This document shows, piece after piece, positions 19,086-28,650 of a DNA stretch of 64,000 bases. This DNA is from Gammaproteobacteria bacterium (GTDB taxonomy: Bacteria > Pseudomonadota > Gammaproteobacteria > Xanthomonadales > SZUA-36). The position numbers were made by a program, and so were the translations under genes. The stretch lies in NCBI GenBank assembly GCA_021772935.1, contig JAJFLA010000056.1, positions 62,001 to 126,000 on the forward strand, in the 5' to 3' direction. How positions within the stretch are numbered: position 1 is the first letter of the stretch; each line of letters starts with the position of its first letter. The notes under the pieces were generated by a model. That model was not told the origin of the DNA, did no database searches, and saw only the letters and a list, made by a program, of their open reading frames with translations.

Positions 19086-19906
19086 AATGGTTGCAGGACA
19101 ATCCCCTGGGTATTGCGCTGGTGACCATTAGTGCTGTGTTTGTGCTGTTTGCGTTGGGAATGACTGTTGTCTGGAATTTGCCGGTTGCGCAGGAAATGGC
19201 CGTGACAGAAGCACTGGAAACCGTTAATGGTGACACTGTTTTGGCTGCTCACCAAGTTGCTGCCATCAGCGAGTTCCAGGTGATTAACCAGAAGCCGGTA
19301 TTTAATGTATCCCGTCAACCTGTAGTAGAAGACGCCGACGCGGGTGAAGCAGTGGTGGATCTCAGCGTTGCGGTAAAAGATGCACCGGATGTCCGCTTAA
19401 CTGGGGTCATTATTACCCCAAGTATGAGGATTGCATCCCTGACCCCAGCTAATGAAAAGCTGGAAAGCGTTATGGCCCACGAAGGGCAGGGTTTGACCGG
19501 GGAATTTGTGGGCTGGCAGGTCAGTACAGTGAGCCCGCGTACCGTGGTTCTGGAATCACGAGATGGTCAAAGGCTGGATTTGGAGCTGCAGGTTCATGAC
19601 GTCAAAATTAAGCAGCCACCCAAACCAGTGGCAGCGACCAGCGCGGCTCGGCATGAACAGGGTCAGGCTGGGCAAACGCTCGATGAGAATGGTCTGCCGC
19701 TAAGCAGGGCGGAGCAGATTCGCCAACGTATTGCCGAGAGACGGGAGGAGTTGCGTCTTGAACAGGAAGCACAGCAACCTCAAAGCGGAGCCCGGGCTAA
19801 TAATGCTGCCAAGGCGGCAGCGCCACCAACTTACGAAAGTGCGATCCGCAACTTAATGAGAAACAACAGGAAGGATAAGAGCAGCGATGACAAACAAGAT
19901 GGATAG
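19082..19906 (+). CDS. GspN/XpsN-like protein, probable GspC counterpart
   Basis: 274 aa with one membrane helix (about 9-30) and a periplasmic homology-region-like domain (NQKPVFNVSRQPV ... DVRLTGVIITPSMRIASL). A charged, Ala/Gln/Arg-rich C-terminal tail from about 180 includes RIAERREELRLEQEAQQ. In the Xanthomonas xps operon the gene in this place, xpsN, does the job of GspC, linking the inner-membrane platform to the secretin. The same is inferred here, as no separate gspC is present. Confidence 0.75.
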   Translation: MKWLQDNPLGIALVTISAVFVLFALGMTVVWNLPVAQEMAVTEALETVNGDTVLAAHQVAAISEFQVINQKPVFNVSRQPVVEDADAGEAVVDLSVAVKDAPDVRLTGVIITPSMRIASLTPANEKLESVMAHEGQGLTGEFVGWQVSTVSPRTVVLESRDGQRLDLELQVHDVKIKQPPKPVAATSAARHEQGQAGQTLDENGLPLSRAEQIRQRIAERREELRLEQEAQQPQSGARANNAAKAAAPPTYESAIRNLMRNNRKDKSSDDKQDG

Positions 19907-19933
19907 AGCACATATCACCGGGGGTGCCATCAG

Positions 19934-22075
19934 ATGAAATCACTGATAAAAGCCATGGTCATTCTGCTGTTGGTCAACAGTTGTGCCACGGCCCCAAGCT
20001 TGCGAGAGACACCTCACAAGCGATTGGACAAGGTTGAAAGTGCAGAAAATGCTGAGCCAGTCTACAGCACGTCCGTGGATGCATCCGACAGGGGTGGTGT
20101 TGAAAGTGTAGAAACATACCAGGGTAGTGGCAGCTTTCTTAATGAGGAAGCGGCACAGCGTAAATTCAGTGCGGTTTCGGAAGATGGTGAAATTGTATTA
20201 AATTTTGAAGGTGAATCGTTACAATCGGTTGTGCATACGATTCTGGGTGAGGTTCTTCAGGAAACCTTTGTCATTGGTCCGGGTGTCAGTGGGCAAGTGA
20301 CATTTTCTACGTCCAAACCGGTTTCCCGCGACCAATTAATGCCCATTCTTGAGCTGCTGTTACGCTGGAATGGTGCTGTCATGGTTTTTACGGAAGACCG
20401 CTATCATATTCTGCCTGTTGCAGGCGCTGTCCGTGGCAACCTGGTACCGACATTGAGCAAAGAAGCCCAGGCCATGGGCTATGAAGTACGGGTTGTGCCT
20501 TTAAAATATATTGGTGCTCTGGAAATGGCCAAAATTCTCGAACCTTATGTGCGTGAGGGAGGCTTGGTGCGGGTTGACCCAACAAGAAATATGCTATTTC
20601 TTGCTGGCACCCAGGATGAGTTACGTAATTACCAACAAACCGTTGACATCTTTGATGTGGATTGGTTGGCAGGTATGTCTGTTGGCATTTATCCATTGAA
20701 AACCGTGGATGTGGAGTCTATTACAACCGAATTAACCGCCGTATTCGGTATGGAATCAGAATCACCACTTGTCGGTATGTTTCGTTTTATACCATTGGAC
20801 CGCCTGGGCGCCGTCATGGTCATCACACCACAAGAGGAATACCTTGAGACTGCCCGCCAATGGATTGAAACACTTGATCGCGGCGCAGCAGGTTCCGGTG
20901 TGCAATTGTATGTCTATCGCGTAAAGAATCTGGAAGCTGAGGTATTGGCAGGTTACCTGTCGCAACTATTTGGTGGTCAGGCTTCAGCCCCCAGGCAGAA
21001 CACCAGTCGTGGCACCCTGGCGCCAGGTTTGCAGGAAGCCCAGAGAAGCTCGCTCGGTAATTTCAATTCAAACCGTCAGGCAGCCAATAACCGTGGTGTT
21101 CAGGACAACCGTGGTACAGGTGGCGTAGTTTCAACCGAAGATGGTGAAATACGCATCACTTCTGTTGTTGAGACGAACTCCTTGCTGATCCAGGCTTCGC
21201 AAGGCCAGTATTCATCTATTCAGGCAGCGATTGAGCGCATCGACCAGGAACCGCTGCAAGTACTGATTGAGTCACAGGTATTAGAAGTTGAATTAACGGA
21301 AGACCTGTCGTTTGGTGTCAATTGGTTCCTGAGTAATAACCCTGACTTGATACCTGATGGTGCGGGTAATTCGAATGGGCGTTACATTGATACGGTAACG
21401 TTTGGTGGTGATACTAATTTTTTCGCAACAATTTCCAATCCAATCAAGGCAGGTTCCGCATTTGTACGGGCTACTATTGAAGCGTTGGATAGTGTTACCG
21501 ATGTACGCTCAATAGCAGCATCTTCATTGTTGGTGCGTAATAATGCTTCGGCAACGATTACGGTTGGCATACAGGTACCCGTACAATCGTCCAGTATTTC
21601 GACGGGCACTAATAATGTCGTCAGCAGCGCGCAGTATGTGTCTACGGGTGTTACCTTAAGTGTTACACCAAGAATTAACCCGGGCGGCCTTGTCTACATG
21701 GATATTTCCCAGGACGTCAGCCGGCCAGGAGCCAGAGACGACGATATTTCTACCAGCGGTAACCCGCCAATTAATAACAAGACGGTTACAACACAGTTGG
21801 CTGTGCAGTCGGGTCAGACCATATATTTGGGAGGGTTGATTTCTGAGCAATCCTCGCGTACCCGCAGTGGCGTACCTTATTTGAACCGTATACCCGGTAT
21901 TGGTCGTTTGTTTGGTAACACCTTGGATAGCACTACCCGCAGTGAAACCATCGTAATGATCACACCAACGGTTATAGAGAATACGTCAGACCTCGCAGCG
22001 GTCAGTGAGGACATACGTACTGAGTTTAGAAAAGTACCCCCAATCAAACATGCAACATTACAAGGTGAGGACTAA
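19934..22075 (+). CDS. gspD: Type II secretion outer-membrane secretin GspD
   Basis: 713 aa. The N-terminus looks like a lipoprotein signal (VILLLVNSCATAP, lipobox LVNSC at about 13-17), as in XpsD. N0 domain (VLNFEGESLQSVVHTILGE), N1-N3 modules, a Gln/Asn/Arg-rich linker (about 350-400), and the secretin C domain (VLIESQVLEVELTEDLSFGV ... VPYLNRIPGIGRLF) follow. It forms the outer-membrane channel. Being last in the E-to-D order resembles xps rather than the gspC-D-first operons of enterics. Confidence 0.95.
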   Translation: MKSLIKAMVILLLVNSCATAPSLRETPHKRLDKVESAENAEPVYSTSVDASDRGGVESVETYQGSGSFLNEEAAQRKFSAVSEDGEIVLNFEGESLQSVVHTILGEVLQETFVIGPGVSGQVTFSTSKPVSRDQLMPILELLLRWNGAVMVFTEDRYHILPVAGAVRGNLVPTLSKEAQAMGYEVRVVPLKYIGALEMAKILEPYVREGGLVRVDPTRNMLFLAGTQDELRNYQQTVDIFDVDWLAGMSVGIYPLKTVDVESITTELTAVFGMESESPLVGMFRFIPLDRLGAVMVITPQEEYLETARQWIETLDRGAAGSGVQLYVYRVKNLEAEVLAGYLSQLFGGQASAPRQNTSRGTLAPGLQEAQRSSLGNFNSNRQAANNRGVQDNRGTGGVVSTEDGEIRITSVVETNSLLIQASQGQYSSIQAAIERIDQEPLQVLIESQVLEVELTEDLSFGVNWFLSNNPDLIPDGAGNSNGRYIDTVTFGGDTNFFATISNPIKAGSAFVRATIEALDSVTDVRSIAASSLLVRNNASATITVGIQVPVQSSSISTGTNNVVSSAQYVSTGVTLSVTPRINPGGLVYMDISQDVSRPGARDDDISTSGNPPINNKTVTTQLAVQSGQTIYLGGLISEQSSRTRSGVPYLNRIPGIGRLFGNTLDSTTRSETIVMITPTVIENTSDLAAVSEDIRTEFRKVPPIKHATLQGED

Positions 22076-22079
22076 ATTA

Positions 22080-22505
22080 ATGATCAAGTTATTTTTAAGG
22101 CGCTGGAACGCACTATTACCGGGTTTGTGCTGCAGTGTATTACTGCTGTCTGCCTGTGCAACCATAACGCGACCAGAGGACACGGTGAAACAACGTGTCA
22201 CAGCACGTTGGGAGGCATTGTTGAGTGATGATCTGGCTGGTGCCTATGAGTTTTTGTCACCTGGGTTCAGGTCGAGTGTATCCTCTGTGCAATATCAAAG
22301 ATCACTGCTGCTCAAGAAGATTAAATGGACCGGTGCCAGGTACATTGAAAGTGAGTGCGAAGAAACCACGTGCAAGGTAAAGATTTCTTTAGATTACACT
22401 TTGCATGCCGCTTTGCCGGGTGTATCATCTTTTTCGGGTAGCGAGACGACCGAAGAGTCATGGATACAAAGTGATAACAGTTGGTATCTCGTACCAAAAC
22501 GCTAG
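22080..22505 (+). CDS. Small outer-membrane lipoprotein of unknown function
   Basis: 141 aa from ATG 22080, 4 bp after the gspD stop. The signal ends at a lipobox (LLLSACAT, Cys about 24). The mature part has a short nuclear-transport-factor-like look (RVTARWEALLSDDLAGAYEFLSPGFR; C-terminal ESWIQSDNSWYLVPKR) and a Cys pair (SECEETTCK) that may form a disulfide. It could be a pilotin-like or accessory factor for GspD, but only its position suggests this. Confidence 0.72.
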   Translation: MIKLFLRRWNALLPGLCCSVLLLSACATITRPEDTVKQRVTARWEALLSDDLAGAYEFLSPGFRSSVSSVQYQRSLLLKKIKWTGARYIESECEETTCKVKISLDYTLHAALPGVSSFSGSETTEESWIQSDNSWYLVPKR

Positions 22506-22676
22506 TGTCAGGCCGCGAAGTGGGTGTGACATTTAATTTATTGCCATGGCGTTGTTTTTGCCGTAAGATTGCCATGCAATAATGCGAAAACAAATGTGTC
22601 GCGACCAATAAGATATATGGGACAGGCACACGTGAAATTATATCTATAGCCCTGTGTACACAATAGGAGTGTTGTA

Positions 22677-24314
22677 ATGAACAGAAAAAATCTAACAGCA
22701 GCAGTACTTGCAGGTCTGGCGGGAGCCGCTGGAATTGTAGGCTCTGCTCAGGCAGTCAATATCAACCCTGACGGTCTTGGTCAAGTGTTGCTATACCCGT
22801 ACTACACCACCAATGGTGGTAATCAAACGATCCTTTCGGTGGTCAATACAACGAGCAATGCAAAAGCCGTTAAGGTTCGTTTCCTGGAAGGTCAAAACTC
22901 TCAGGAAGTTCTCGATTTTAACCTGTATATGTCAGCGTATGACGTATGGACAGCAGCTATATTTGACGATGCGGGCACACCAACCCTGGTTACTCGTGAC
23001 TCAACCTGTACTGTTCCATATATTTATGGCTTTGCAAATGCTGGTCCGGATGCGGGTGGCAAGCAGGCTTTTCTGACTTATGAGTTAGATGATGGTGGTC
23101 CGACTGACATCAGTCGTGCAACCGAAGGTCATTTCGAAATGATCGAAATGGGTACACTAATCAATATGACAGTGGGTACTGGTTCAGCCTGGGCTGCAAC
23201 CCACTCAGCTGGTGAGCCGCCCCTTTCGTTCATAACAGGTATTTCAGCCTCACCGGGTACCCCTTGTGGTCAGTTGGTAGATGCCTGGACAGATCCTGAT
23301 AATACTGTTGCTGGTGATGAAGGTTACTGGTTTGGTAGCCCGCTAACTGATATAACAGCACCCTCCGGCGGTTTGTTTGGTGGAGCAGCGATCATTAACG
23401 TAAGCGCTGGTGAAATGTATAGCTATGATCCGACTGCTATAAACGGTTTCGCAGTATCAACAACCAGTGGTGGTATCGCTCAGATACCACTTCACCAACG
23501 GCCTGGTTCTGTACAACCTGGTTTGGATAATGGTGACCAGAAGTCTGCAACGGTGTTCCTGAGCAACGGCACCCTCGCATCATCGACTTTCCTGCGTGGT
23601 GTAGATGCTGTTTCTTATACCTTCATGCGTGACCAACTCATGAATGAGTACACCACCGAACTGGTTGTCGGTGGCGCCACCGAATGGGTTCTTACTTTCC
23701 CAACCAAGCAGTTTTATGTGTTTGAGGATCAATCAAACAGCCCTGTTGCTGTTGCACCGTTTACATCGTTTTGGGATGACACTTTGGAAGATAACTCAGC
23801 TGAAGCTTGCGAAATTGTAAGACTTGACCGGTTGTGGGATCGCGAAGAACAGACTCCGGGTTCAGTACCTGGTGAGCCCGTTCCACCGATTGTATCTCCA
23901 GCCCCACCCAGTGAAGACGAGCCTGGTGTGGTTCCGTTTGAACTGTGCTTCGAAACCAGCGTTATCCGTTTCGGCGACGTAACCACGGTTGGTGCAGCCA
24001 CGGAAATCCTGGGTTCAGCTAACTTCCATAACATTGATAATGTTGTGAACAACTTCGAGTTTGGTTGGGCAAGATTGGAACTGGCTGATTACCCACCAAC
24101 TTTGGGGGGTGTAATCGTAGCGGGACCAGATCTGACCCGTACACTGCAAGGCGTTATTGGTACAAGTCTTGATGGTCTGCCTGTCATGGGCTTCGCCGTT
24201 CAACGCTTCACCAACGCTTTTCTGGATGGTGGTTTACTGGCCAACTATGGTGGTATTTACGATCACAAATACACACGTAGAATCAATAGCTTCTTTGGTG
24301 GTAACGCCCAGTAG
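22677..24314 (+). CDS. Secreted protein of unknown function, 545 aa
   Basis: A Sec signal peptide (about 1-26, GSAQA) is followed by a beta-rich, acidic mature region beginning NINPDGLGQVLLYPYYTT. Proteins opening with this GQVLLYPYYT block occur in marine Gammaproteobacteria, to my recollection, without known function. A Pro/Glu-rich linker (about 395-425, for example PGEPVPPIVSPAPPSED) divides it from a C-terminal part. No LPXTG, CTERM or autotransporter domain is seen. AGGAG precedes the ATG. Lying just after the gsp operon, it is a candidate type II substrate, which is inference only. Confidence 0.75.
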   Translation: MNRKNLTAAVLAGLAGAAGIVGSAQAVNINPDGLGQVLLYPYYTTNGGNQTILSVVNTTSNAKAVKVRFLEGQNSQEVLDFNLYMSAYDVWTAAIFDDAGTPTLVTRDSTCTVPYIYGFANAGPDAGGKQAFLTYELDDGGPTDISRATEGHFEMIEMGTLINMTVGTGSAWAATHSAGEPPLSFITGISASPGTPCGQLVDAWTDPDNTVAGDEGYWFGSPLTDITAPSGGLFGGAAIINVSAGEMYSYDPTAINGFAVSTTSGGIAQIPLHQRPGSVQPGLDNGDQKSATVFLSNGTLASSTFLRGVDAVSYTFMRDQLMNEYTTELVVGGATEWVLTFPTKQFYVFEDQSNSPVAVAPFTSFWDDTLEDNSAEACEIVRLDRLWDREEQTPGSVPGEPVPPIVSPAPPSEDEPGVVPFELCFETSVIRFGDVTTVGAATEILGSANFHNIDNVVNNFEFGWARLELADYPPTLGGVIVAGPDLTRTLQGVIGTSLDGLPVMGFAVQRFTNAFLDGGLLANYGGIYDHKYTRRINSFFGGNAQ

Positions 24315-24353
24315 AAGTTACTCTACCAGTATTTGTTAGTGTGTTAAAAAGGG

Positions 24354-24375
24354 GAGGGCCGGGTAACTGGCCCTC
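24354..24375 (+). terminator. Probable terminator after the 545-aa secreted protein
   Basis: GAGGGCC (24354-24360) and GGCCCTC (24369-24375) form a 7-bp GC-rich stem with an 8-base loop, followed by TCTTATAT. It begins 40 bp after the stop codon. Confidence 0.6.
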
Positions 24376-24431
24376 TCTTATATCTGGGTGTTTATTTTGT
24401 AAATTGTTTGTTAAAGTTTGAATTAATTAGA

Positions 24432-24460
24432 TTGACATATAAACACGGTAGTCTTATAAA
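24432..24460 (+). promoter_or_regulatory. Near-consensus sigma-70 promoter with overlapping direct repeat
   Basis: TTGACA (24432-24437), an exact 17-bp spacer and TATAAA (24455-24460). A direct repeat, TATAAACACGGTA at 24438 and TATAAACACGTTA at 24455, overlaps the spacer and the -10, and could be an operator. Transcription would start near 24467, leaving a leader of about 195 nt before the ATG at 24664. Apart from this leader, the 349-bp gap between the two secreted-protein genes contains only the terminator. Confidence 0.6.
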
Positions 24461-24663
24461 CACGTTAGTTACATATTTATAGGTATTTGATTCTAAGTCT
24501 GGCAGTTTATACAGTGGATAGTTGGTGAACTATGCGGCACATTAGTCAGTAGGTAAATGTAGGTAGTGAGTGCCAATTAGTAACTGACAGGATGCTGGTG
24601 CAAGTTTAGACGTTAAATCAAAAGGAACACGCATAAATGGTCGGAATCAGAGAGAGAGGAATT

Positions 24664-25611
24664 ATGAGTAGCTTAAACGGATTTAAATTTTTAAATGGAA
24701 TTAAGTGGATATGCTTACTTGTTTTCATAAGCGGTATGGCGAATGCAGATCTAATTCTGGACAATGCCATTGTCATCACCGATATCACCGGGATAACTGT
24801 CAGCCCGACGACCGGTAATATTACTATCAGTACGGCTTCACAAAACTATACCGTAACCCAGGGTGATCCACCTGCCCCCAACTCGGTGGTTATCAACAGT
24901 TTCACCGCTTCTCCAACTGCGATTACCGAAGGTCAATCCACGACACTGGCCTGGACAACCAGCAATGCGACTTCCTGTACCGCAAGTGGAGGTTCTGGCG
25001 GTTGGGCAGGGTCAGCTATTACACTCCCAAGTAGCAGTAAAACGGTAAGTATCGCATCTGCCGGCTCATATACATTTACGCTTGCCTGCGCGGGAACCAA
25101 TGGCCCGGTAAGTAAGTCCTTGTTGGTTACCGTGACGACCGTGGTTGTGAACCCACCACCACAGCCGGGTAATTGTAGTAATCCTGCACTTGCCGGCGAT
25201 ATCATCTTATGGAAGGCACTGTGGGGGGTCGACTTCCCGGAGCCGGGATATGACACCAAGACACTGCCTATCAACAGAACCGGCTATAGCGCCGTTCAGT
25301 TTGAATCTGGCAATATTGATGACCATGGTGCTATCATATCTCTTGCCAACACCTTCACCAATGGACGCCGACTGGGCTCAATAAGTAGCTGTCCAGGTGA
25401 TTTTGATGTTGCGGATGAATGCACCCATAGCTGGGGCTCCAACGGCGGAATTGGTTGGGCCACAGATGGTTCGCCAGGGTATTGTCAGATGCTGCCCAAT
25501 ACCACTTATTACATGAACTTCACATTTACCGATGGCTTTGACCCGTCCACCAGTAGATGTAACCCAGGTGATAATTGTATTGCGACTATTCAACACATTA
25601 ATCTGGATTAA
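24664..25611 (+). CDS. Secreted Ig-like-domain protein of unknown function
   Basis: 315 aa from ATG 24664, with GAGAGAGGAATT just upstream. Signal peptide about 1-28 (SGMANA). An Ig-like module (about 85-165) shows FTASPTAITEGQSTTLAWTT, the paired Cys of SNATSCTAS and FTLACAGT, and KSLLVTV. A Thr/Val/Pro linker leads to a Cys-rich C-terminal domain (about 175-315, GDIILWKALWGVDFPEPGYD; DVADECTHSWGS) that I do not recognise. It is probably exported and perhaps adhesive. Confidence 0.72.
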   Translation: MSSLNGFKFLNGIKWICLLVFISGMANADLILDNAIVITDITGITVSPTTGNITISTASQNYTVTQGDPPAPNSVVINSFTASPTAITEGQSTTLAWTTSNATSCTASGGSGGWAGSAITLPSSSKTVSIASAGSYTFTLACAGTNGPVSKSLLVTVTTVVVNPPPQPGNCSNPALAGDIILWKALWGVDFPEPGYDTKTLPINRTGYSAVQFESGNIDDHGAIISLANTFTNGRRLGSISSCPGDFDVADECTHSWGSNGGIGWATDGSPGYCQMLPNTTYYMNFTFTDGFDPSTSRCNPGDNCIATIQHINLD

Positions 25612-25634
25612 TTAATAAACCAGCAAGTGGTGTT

Positions 25635-25667
25635 TCAAGCCGGGTAGCCTAGGGCTACCCGGCTTGA
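25635..25667 (+). terminator. Rho-independent terminator
   Basis: A 15-bp perfect stem (TCAAGCCGGGTAGCC paired with its complement, ending GGCTTGA) closes on a 3-base loop and is followed by TTTATG. It lies 24 bp after the stop of the Ig-like protein and separates it from the parvulin gene. Confidence 0.8.
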
Positions 25668-25706
25668 TTTATGTCAGAAACAATGACTTTGTAGCAGGAA
25701 TTATTA

Positions 25707-26639
25707 ATGAAAACGTCCCACATCAAATATTTTGCAGTTTTTTTGCTTGTCTTACCGCATTCAGTTTATGCCGAAACGCAGACATCTGATTCAGAGCTAC
25801 TCGCGCAACGTGGCAATGGAAAAGTAACACAGGCAGAGTTTAGCGCTCGTGCTGACAGGATCCCTGCGAACATCAGACAGGCCACCCTGCGTGATACCGG
25901 CCGTTTACGTAGTGTGCTTAACACGCTGTTATTGCGTGCCCAACTGGCCGCCGATGCCCGCGCAGCAGGTTTTGATCAAGGAAAGATCGTACAGGGCCGA
26001 ATGCGCCTTGCCGCTGATGCGGAACTCGCTGAAGCATGGATGCAACGGTATGTGGAAATACAACCCGAAGGCGATTATGAGCAACTGGCACGAGAATACT
26101 ATGAGCTGAATAAAAAGGACATGCTGTCTCCGCCTCAGGTTGATGTCACTCATATTCTCATATCAACTGAGGACCGGACATTGGATGAAGCAAAGGAAAG
26201 GGTTGATTCGGTAAGTCAGCAGCTTGAAGGGAATCCCGAGCTGTTTGATGAATTGGTTATGACCTATTCTGATGATGCCAGTGCAAAAGCAAATCAGGGC
26301 AAGTTCTACAAAGTCAATAAGGGGGATATGGTTGAATCCTTTGAGGAAGCATCGTTTGCAATGACGGTGGGATCAATATCCAAACCGGTGAAAACGCAAT
26401 ATGGCTTTCACATCATACGCTTGGATCATTTTTATGCAGCCAAAATGCTGGACTTTGATGATGTCAGCATACAGCTGATTGAGAGTGCACGTACTCAACA
26501 TGAAGAGCGCTTAAAACAGGAATACCTAAGTGAACTGTCGGCTTTGGATGTAATTATGTCTCAGCAGTCCCTTAAAGAGATGGTTGATAGGCAATTGGGT
26601 GATGATTATGCTGAATCACCGGATAATGGAGCAGAATGA
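25707..26639 (+). CDS. Periplasmic parvulin-type peptidyl-prolyl isomerase
   Basis: 310 aa. A signal peptide (about 1-23, SVYAET) precedes a helical SurA/PrsA-like N-terminal region (about 35-130). The PpiC rotamase domain follows (about 143-240, VDVTHILISTEDRTLDEAKE ... VKTQYGFHIIRLD). The C-terminal tail is acidic. It would fold exported proteins in the periplasm. Specific partners are unknown; its site between exported-protein genes and the polysaccharide cluster is suggestive only. Confidence 0.87.
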   Translation: MKTSHIKYFAVFLLVLPHSVYAETQTSDSELLAQRGNGKVTQAEFSARADRIPANIRQATLRDTGRLRSVLNTLLLRAQLAADARAAGFDQGKIVQGRMRLAADAELAEAWMQRYVEIQPEGDYEQLAREYYELNKKDMLSPPQVDVTHILISTEDRTLDEAKERVDSVSQQLEGNPELFDELVMTYSDDASAKANQGKFYKVNKGDMVESFEEASFAMTVGSISKPVKTQYGFHIIRLDHFYAAKMLDFDDVSIQLIESARTQHEERLKQEYLSELSALDVIMSQQSLKEMVDRQLGDDYAESPDNGAE

Positions 26640-26677
26640 GCGTAAAATAATGCCCTGTCAATACGGCCACAATAGCA

Positions 26678-27469
26678 ATGATAAAGGCAAACCAGAGAAA
26701 GCTTGATCTCGTATTTTTCCAAAATTTGGTGATACGCCAGATTCGTCAAGATTATCTGGAAAACATGACTGGTTTTGCCTGGTTGATTTTGCAACCGATG
26801 ATATTGCTTGCCGTTTATGCATTCGTTTTCTCAACCATATTCAAAGCTCGTATTCCAGAGGCTGCGGACATAGGTTTTGTACCCTATCTGGCCATTGCTT
26901 TTTGGCCATGGACTGCATTCTCCGAGGCGATATTGCGTGCAAACACATCAATAACTGCAAATGGTGCATTGATTGGAAAAATAGCTTTTGCCACCGAACA
27001 AATCCCGTTGGCCACTGTGACAGCTACTTTTATTATGCACTTGATTGGCTATGGTGCGGTACTTATCGTATTGCAGTTAACGGGCACCAATATTCATTGG
27101 CTTTATTTCCTGCTGGTCATACCGGTCATCATTTTGATGTGGGTATTTGCCTGTGCAATCGCCTTATTCACAAGCGCCATTCAGGTTTTTGTTCGTGATG
27201 TGGCGCAAATTCTACCGCCATTGATGACGTTCTGGTTTTTTACCACTCCTATTCTTTATGCCGCTTCCTACTTGCCCGATTCAGTTCAGGTCATCGCCCA
27301 ATGGAATCCGATGGCCTGGTTCATCGCCCGTTTACGTGAATTATTATTATTTGGTGAAATCAATTTTGGTTTTACTGCCTTGGCTATGGTGCTTTTTATA
27401 ACTTTTTTTGCGTGGGTGTCAATACGCTTTTTTAGACGTTTTTCTGGGCATTTTGAGGACTTCCTCTAA
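26678..27469 (+). CDS. Polysaccharide ABC exporter permease (Wzm-like)
   Basis: 263 aa with six hydrophobic segments, the ABC2 export-permease pattern. The start region is QNLVIRQIRQDYLENMTGFA, and the late membrane helix region includes FWFFTTPILYAASYLPDSVQ and NPMAWFIARLRELLL. It carries lipid-linked O-antigen-type glycans across the inner membrane. The stop overlaps the ATPase gene by one base. Confidence 0.9.
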   Translation: MIKANQRKLDLVFFQNLVIRQIRQDYLENMTGFAWLILQPMILLAVYAFVFSTIFKARIPEAADIGFVPYLAIAFWPWTAFSEAILRANTSITANGALIGKIAFATEQIPLATVTATFIMHLIGYGAVLIVLQLTGTNIHWLYFLLVIPVIILMWVFACAIALFTSAIQVFVRDVAQILPPLMTFWFFTTPILYAASYLPDSVQVIAQWNPMAWFIARLRELLLFGEINFGFTALAMVLFITFFAWVSIRFFRRFSGHFEDFL

Positions 27470-28650
27470 TGGATTCATTGGTCAGAGTTGAAGCTGTATC
27501 AAAAATATATCCTCGTGTACACAAACCACGAGAACGAATGCAGGCTTTTACATCTTTGTTGTTAGGGCGTCAGCCAGCACATGGCGCTACTGTACTCAGC
27601 GATATTAACCTTGATGTAGTTCGGGGTCAGTCACTTGGTATTATTGGCGAAAATGGCGCCGGAAAATCTACCCTGCTCAAATTATTGACAGGCGTTATTC
27701 AACCGACTCAAGGGCGTGTTGTGGTGCATGGGAACACTGCGGCCATGCTGGAACTCGGTGCTGGATTCCAGCCAGATTTTAGCGGCATGGACAACGTACG
27801 AATGAAAGCATCATTAATGGGTTTGACTAATAAAGAGTTAAAAGAACGAATGCACGATATTCTGGAATTTGCAGATATCGGCGAGTATATCTATGAGCCA
27901 GTCAAACATTATTCATCGGGTATGGTCGTCAGACTGGGATTTGCAGTGATCACTGCCTGCAGGCCAGACCTGTTGATTACCGATGAAGTTCTTGCGGTGG
28001 GCGATGAATCATTCCAGAAAAAATGTATTCAATGGATACAACGGTTTGTTGAGCAAGGTGGCACCTTGCTGCTTGTCTCACATAGTATGTATGTTGTGCA
28101 AAAACTTTGTCAAAAAGCACTGTGGATTCACAGTGGCAAGGTTGAGCAGTATGGCGATGTATTTCCGGTTACACAGGCCTACCTGGCCTGGCATGAAACA
28201 CGTCTTGCCAAGGAAAAAAAACTACGTATACAAGCAACAGGCGAAGGCGCATATTATCGCATTGAGGGGTTATCACTGGAAGGTGCGATCGATGGGCAAC
28301 CACCAGCATTTGCCATGGGTGATACGCTCAAGGTTGAGTTGCAGATTTATTCACCCGATGATCGCCCACCTGTTGGAGTAGTAGGTGTTGTGAGAGCAGA
28401 TGGAACACCTGTCTATGGTGTCATTTCAGATAACGAAGGTATTTCTCCGGTCAAGTTAGCTGATCATTACTATCGATTTAGATTGCAGTTTACCGACATT
28501 AGTCTTTTACCGGGTAGTTACAACCTACGTGGGCATTCCATGGATCCAGAAGGGGTCCGGCTATTTGATACTCAAGAGTTGGTTTTCACAATAACTGGTA
28601 ATACCAAGGAAGTAGGTTATATCAGGCTCCCACATTATTGGTCCGACTAA
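27469..28650 (+). CDS. Polysaccharide ABC exporter ATPase with Wzt C-terminal domain
   Basis: 393 aa. ATPase domain (about 1-245) with Walker A GENGAGKSTLL, the divergent signature YSSGMVVRLGFA, and Walker B LLITDEVLAVGD. A C-terminal beta-sandwich (about 255-390) matches the Wzt glycan-recognition domain (FAMGDTLKVELQIYS ... SLLPGSYNLRGHSM). That domain binds the terminal modification of the polymer, so export may depend on a capped chain. The ATG shares a base with the permease stop. Confidence 0.92.
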   Translation: MDSLVRVEAVSKIYPRVHKPRERMQAFTSLLLGRQPAHGATVLSDINLDVVRGQSLGIIGENGAGKSTLLKLLTGVIQPTQGRVVVHGNTAAMLELGAGFQPDFSGMDNVRMKASLMGLTNKELKERMHDILEFADIGEYIYEPVKHYSSGMVVRLGFAVITACRPDLLITDEVLAVGDESFQKKCIQWIQRFVEQGGTLLLVSHSMYVVQKLCQKALWIHSGKVEQYGDVFPVTQAYLAWHETRLAKEKKLRIQATGEGAYYRIEGLSLEGAIDGQPPAFAMGDTLKVELQIYSPDDRPPVGVVGVVRADGTPVYGVISDNEGISPVKLADHYYRFRLQFTDISLLPGSYNLRGHSMDPEGVRLFDTQELVFTITGNTKEVGYIRLPHYWSD

